5,577 nt of DNA from Candidatus Omnitrophota bacterium (GTDB taxonomy: Bacteria > Omnitrophota > Gorgyraeia > 2-01-FULL-45-10), in assembly GCA_016214245.1 (NCBI GenBank), contig JACROW010000037.1, positions 1 through 5,577 on the forward strand. Reading direction: 5' to 3'. The translations under genes and the position numbers were made by a program. This document shows, in pieces, positions 5,074-5,577 of the stretch (positions are counted from its first letter, which is position 1; every line of letters starts with the position of its first letter). Below the pieces are notes generated by a model. It worked only from the letters and a program-made list of their open reading frames with translations. It had not been told where the DNA came from and ran no database searches.

Positions 5074-5577
5074 ATGCACGTAGGCGAGATCATACGCAGA
5101 TTGAGGAAAGAGAGGAAGATGACTCTCCTCGAGTTGTCGCAAAAATCCGGCGTCGCGCTGGCCACTCTAAGCAGGATGGAGAACGGGAAGATGACCGGTA
5201 CCTTGAACTCGCACATGAGGATCGCTGATACCCTCCAGATAAATCTGCCGGACCTGTATAAAGAGCTCTCGCTCAGCAGAAAGGCTATCGAGGTGCAGAC
5301 AAAAAGAGCCAGGACCGATGTCTTCGTCCATGACAGAAGCTCCTCTTCCGAGATGCTGGCGCCTAAGGTCCTGAATAAGAAGATGATGCCAATATTGATT
5401 AAGATAAATAAAGGAGGCTCAACCCATAAGGAAGAGACGAAAGTAGGGGTTGAGAAATTCGTATATGTTCTTGACGGAAGGATCGAAGCAAATATAGGTG
5501 AGGAAAAATACAATTTGACCAGAGGCGATACATTATATTTCGAGTCATCCCTTACGCATCATTTCAAAAATATCGGC
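5074..5577 (+). CDS. XRE-family HTH regulator with C-terminal cupin domain (cut by window edge)
   Basis: Probable cytoplasmic transcription factor joining an XRE-type helix-turn-helix to a small-molecule-sensing cupin_2 domain, the general build of PuuR-like regulators; the ligand cannot be told. The 168 visible residues read through to the edge, and perhaps only 10-20 are missing judging by the family. The HTH occupies about residues 4-62 (EIIRRLRKERKMTLLELSQ, then SGVALATLSRMENGK). A charged linker follows, and the cupin spans about 105-168: GGSTHKEE with His118, EKFVYVLDGRIEANIG (127-142) and LTRGDTLYFESSLTHHFKN (148-166) with His162/163. Motif 1 has one His instead of HxH, and the usual Pro of motif 2 is Thr161. 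The ATG at 5074 keeps the complete first HTH helix; a later ATG (5119) would remove it. No ribosome site precedes the start. Targets are unknown; self-regulation is plausible. Confidence 0.9.
   Translation, partial: MHVGEIIRRLRKERKMTLLELSQKSGVALATLSRMENGKMTGTLNSHMRIADTLQINLPDLYKELSLSRKAIEVQTKRARTDVFVHDRSSSSEMLAPKVLNKKMMPILIKINKGGSTHKEETKVGVEKFVYVLDGRIEANIGEEKYNLTRGDTLYFESSLTHHFKNIG

Noticed and set aside
5119..5121. ATG at 5119 as an alternative XRE start, with GAGG just upstream.
   Set aside because: The spacing (3 bases) is too short, and the start would delete the first helix of the HTH domain, while the upstream ATG sits right at a strong promoter.
4992..5228. Open frame of 78 codons on the plus strand overlapping the promoter and start of the XRE gene.
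   Set aside because: Its product resembles nothing, is highly charged, and is an out-of-frame reading of the HTH coding sequence.
5067..5513. Minus-strand open frame of 148 codons antisense to the XRE-cupin gene.
   Set aside because: The opposite strand encodes a recognisable HTH-cupin protein with its own promoter; this frame has no recognisable domain.

Overview
The window is a compact piece of a bacterial chromosome with seven genes and almost no spare DNA. Five genes run leftward on the minus strand, recG - rsmD - coaD - pta - ackA, with ackA cut off by the left edge. Two run rightward: rpmB and a gene for an HTH (XRE-type) regulator with a cupin domain, cut off by the right edge. All seven are identified from motifs visible in the sequence. 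No tRNA, rRNA, CRISPR array, insertion sequence, phage gene or defence gene was seen.

Layout. Positions 1-538 hold the N-terminal 179 codons of acetate kinase, whose start codon overlaps the stop of phosphate acetyltransferase (538-1527) by one base. Then come phosphopantetheine adenylyltransferase (1549-2043), the 16S rRNA G966 methyltransferase RsmD (2027-2608, overlapping coaD by 17 bases) and the RecG helicase (2616-4700). Gaps and overlaps on this strand run from -17 to +21 bases, so the five genes are very probably one transcript. Only 31 bases separate the divergent starts of recG and rpmB (4732-4962). A 111-base gap with a near-consensus promoter then leads into the XRE-cupin gene (5074 to the edge).

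How the genes fit together. Pta and AckA turn acetyl-CoA into acetate plus ATP (or the reverse), which suggests a fermentative or acetogenic anaerobe, or acetate activation. CoaD makes dephospho-CoA, the precursor of the CoA that Pta uses, so the left half has a loose CoA/acetyl-CoA theme. RecG and RsmD are housekeeping proteins for fork repair and ribosome modification. The order recG-rsmD-coaD is a common bacterial arrangement; the attached pta-ackA pair is the more distinctive part.

Organism. Moderate GC, frequent ATA (Ile) and AGA/AGG (Arg) codons, a zinc-type L28 and short spacers suggest an uncultured anaerobic lineage. Candidatus Omnitrophota is a guess from general impression, not shown by the sequence.

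No undescribed multi-gene system is visible. The points most worth a second look are small-scale: a degenerate tandem heptamer repeat inside recG, a perfect 22-bp palindrome inside pta, an acetate kinase about 16 residues short near its N terminus, and two rightward genes whose candidate promoters lie so close to the ATG that their mRNAs may be leaderless.
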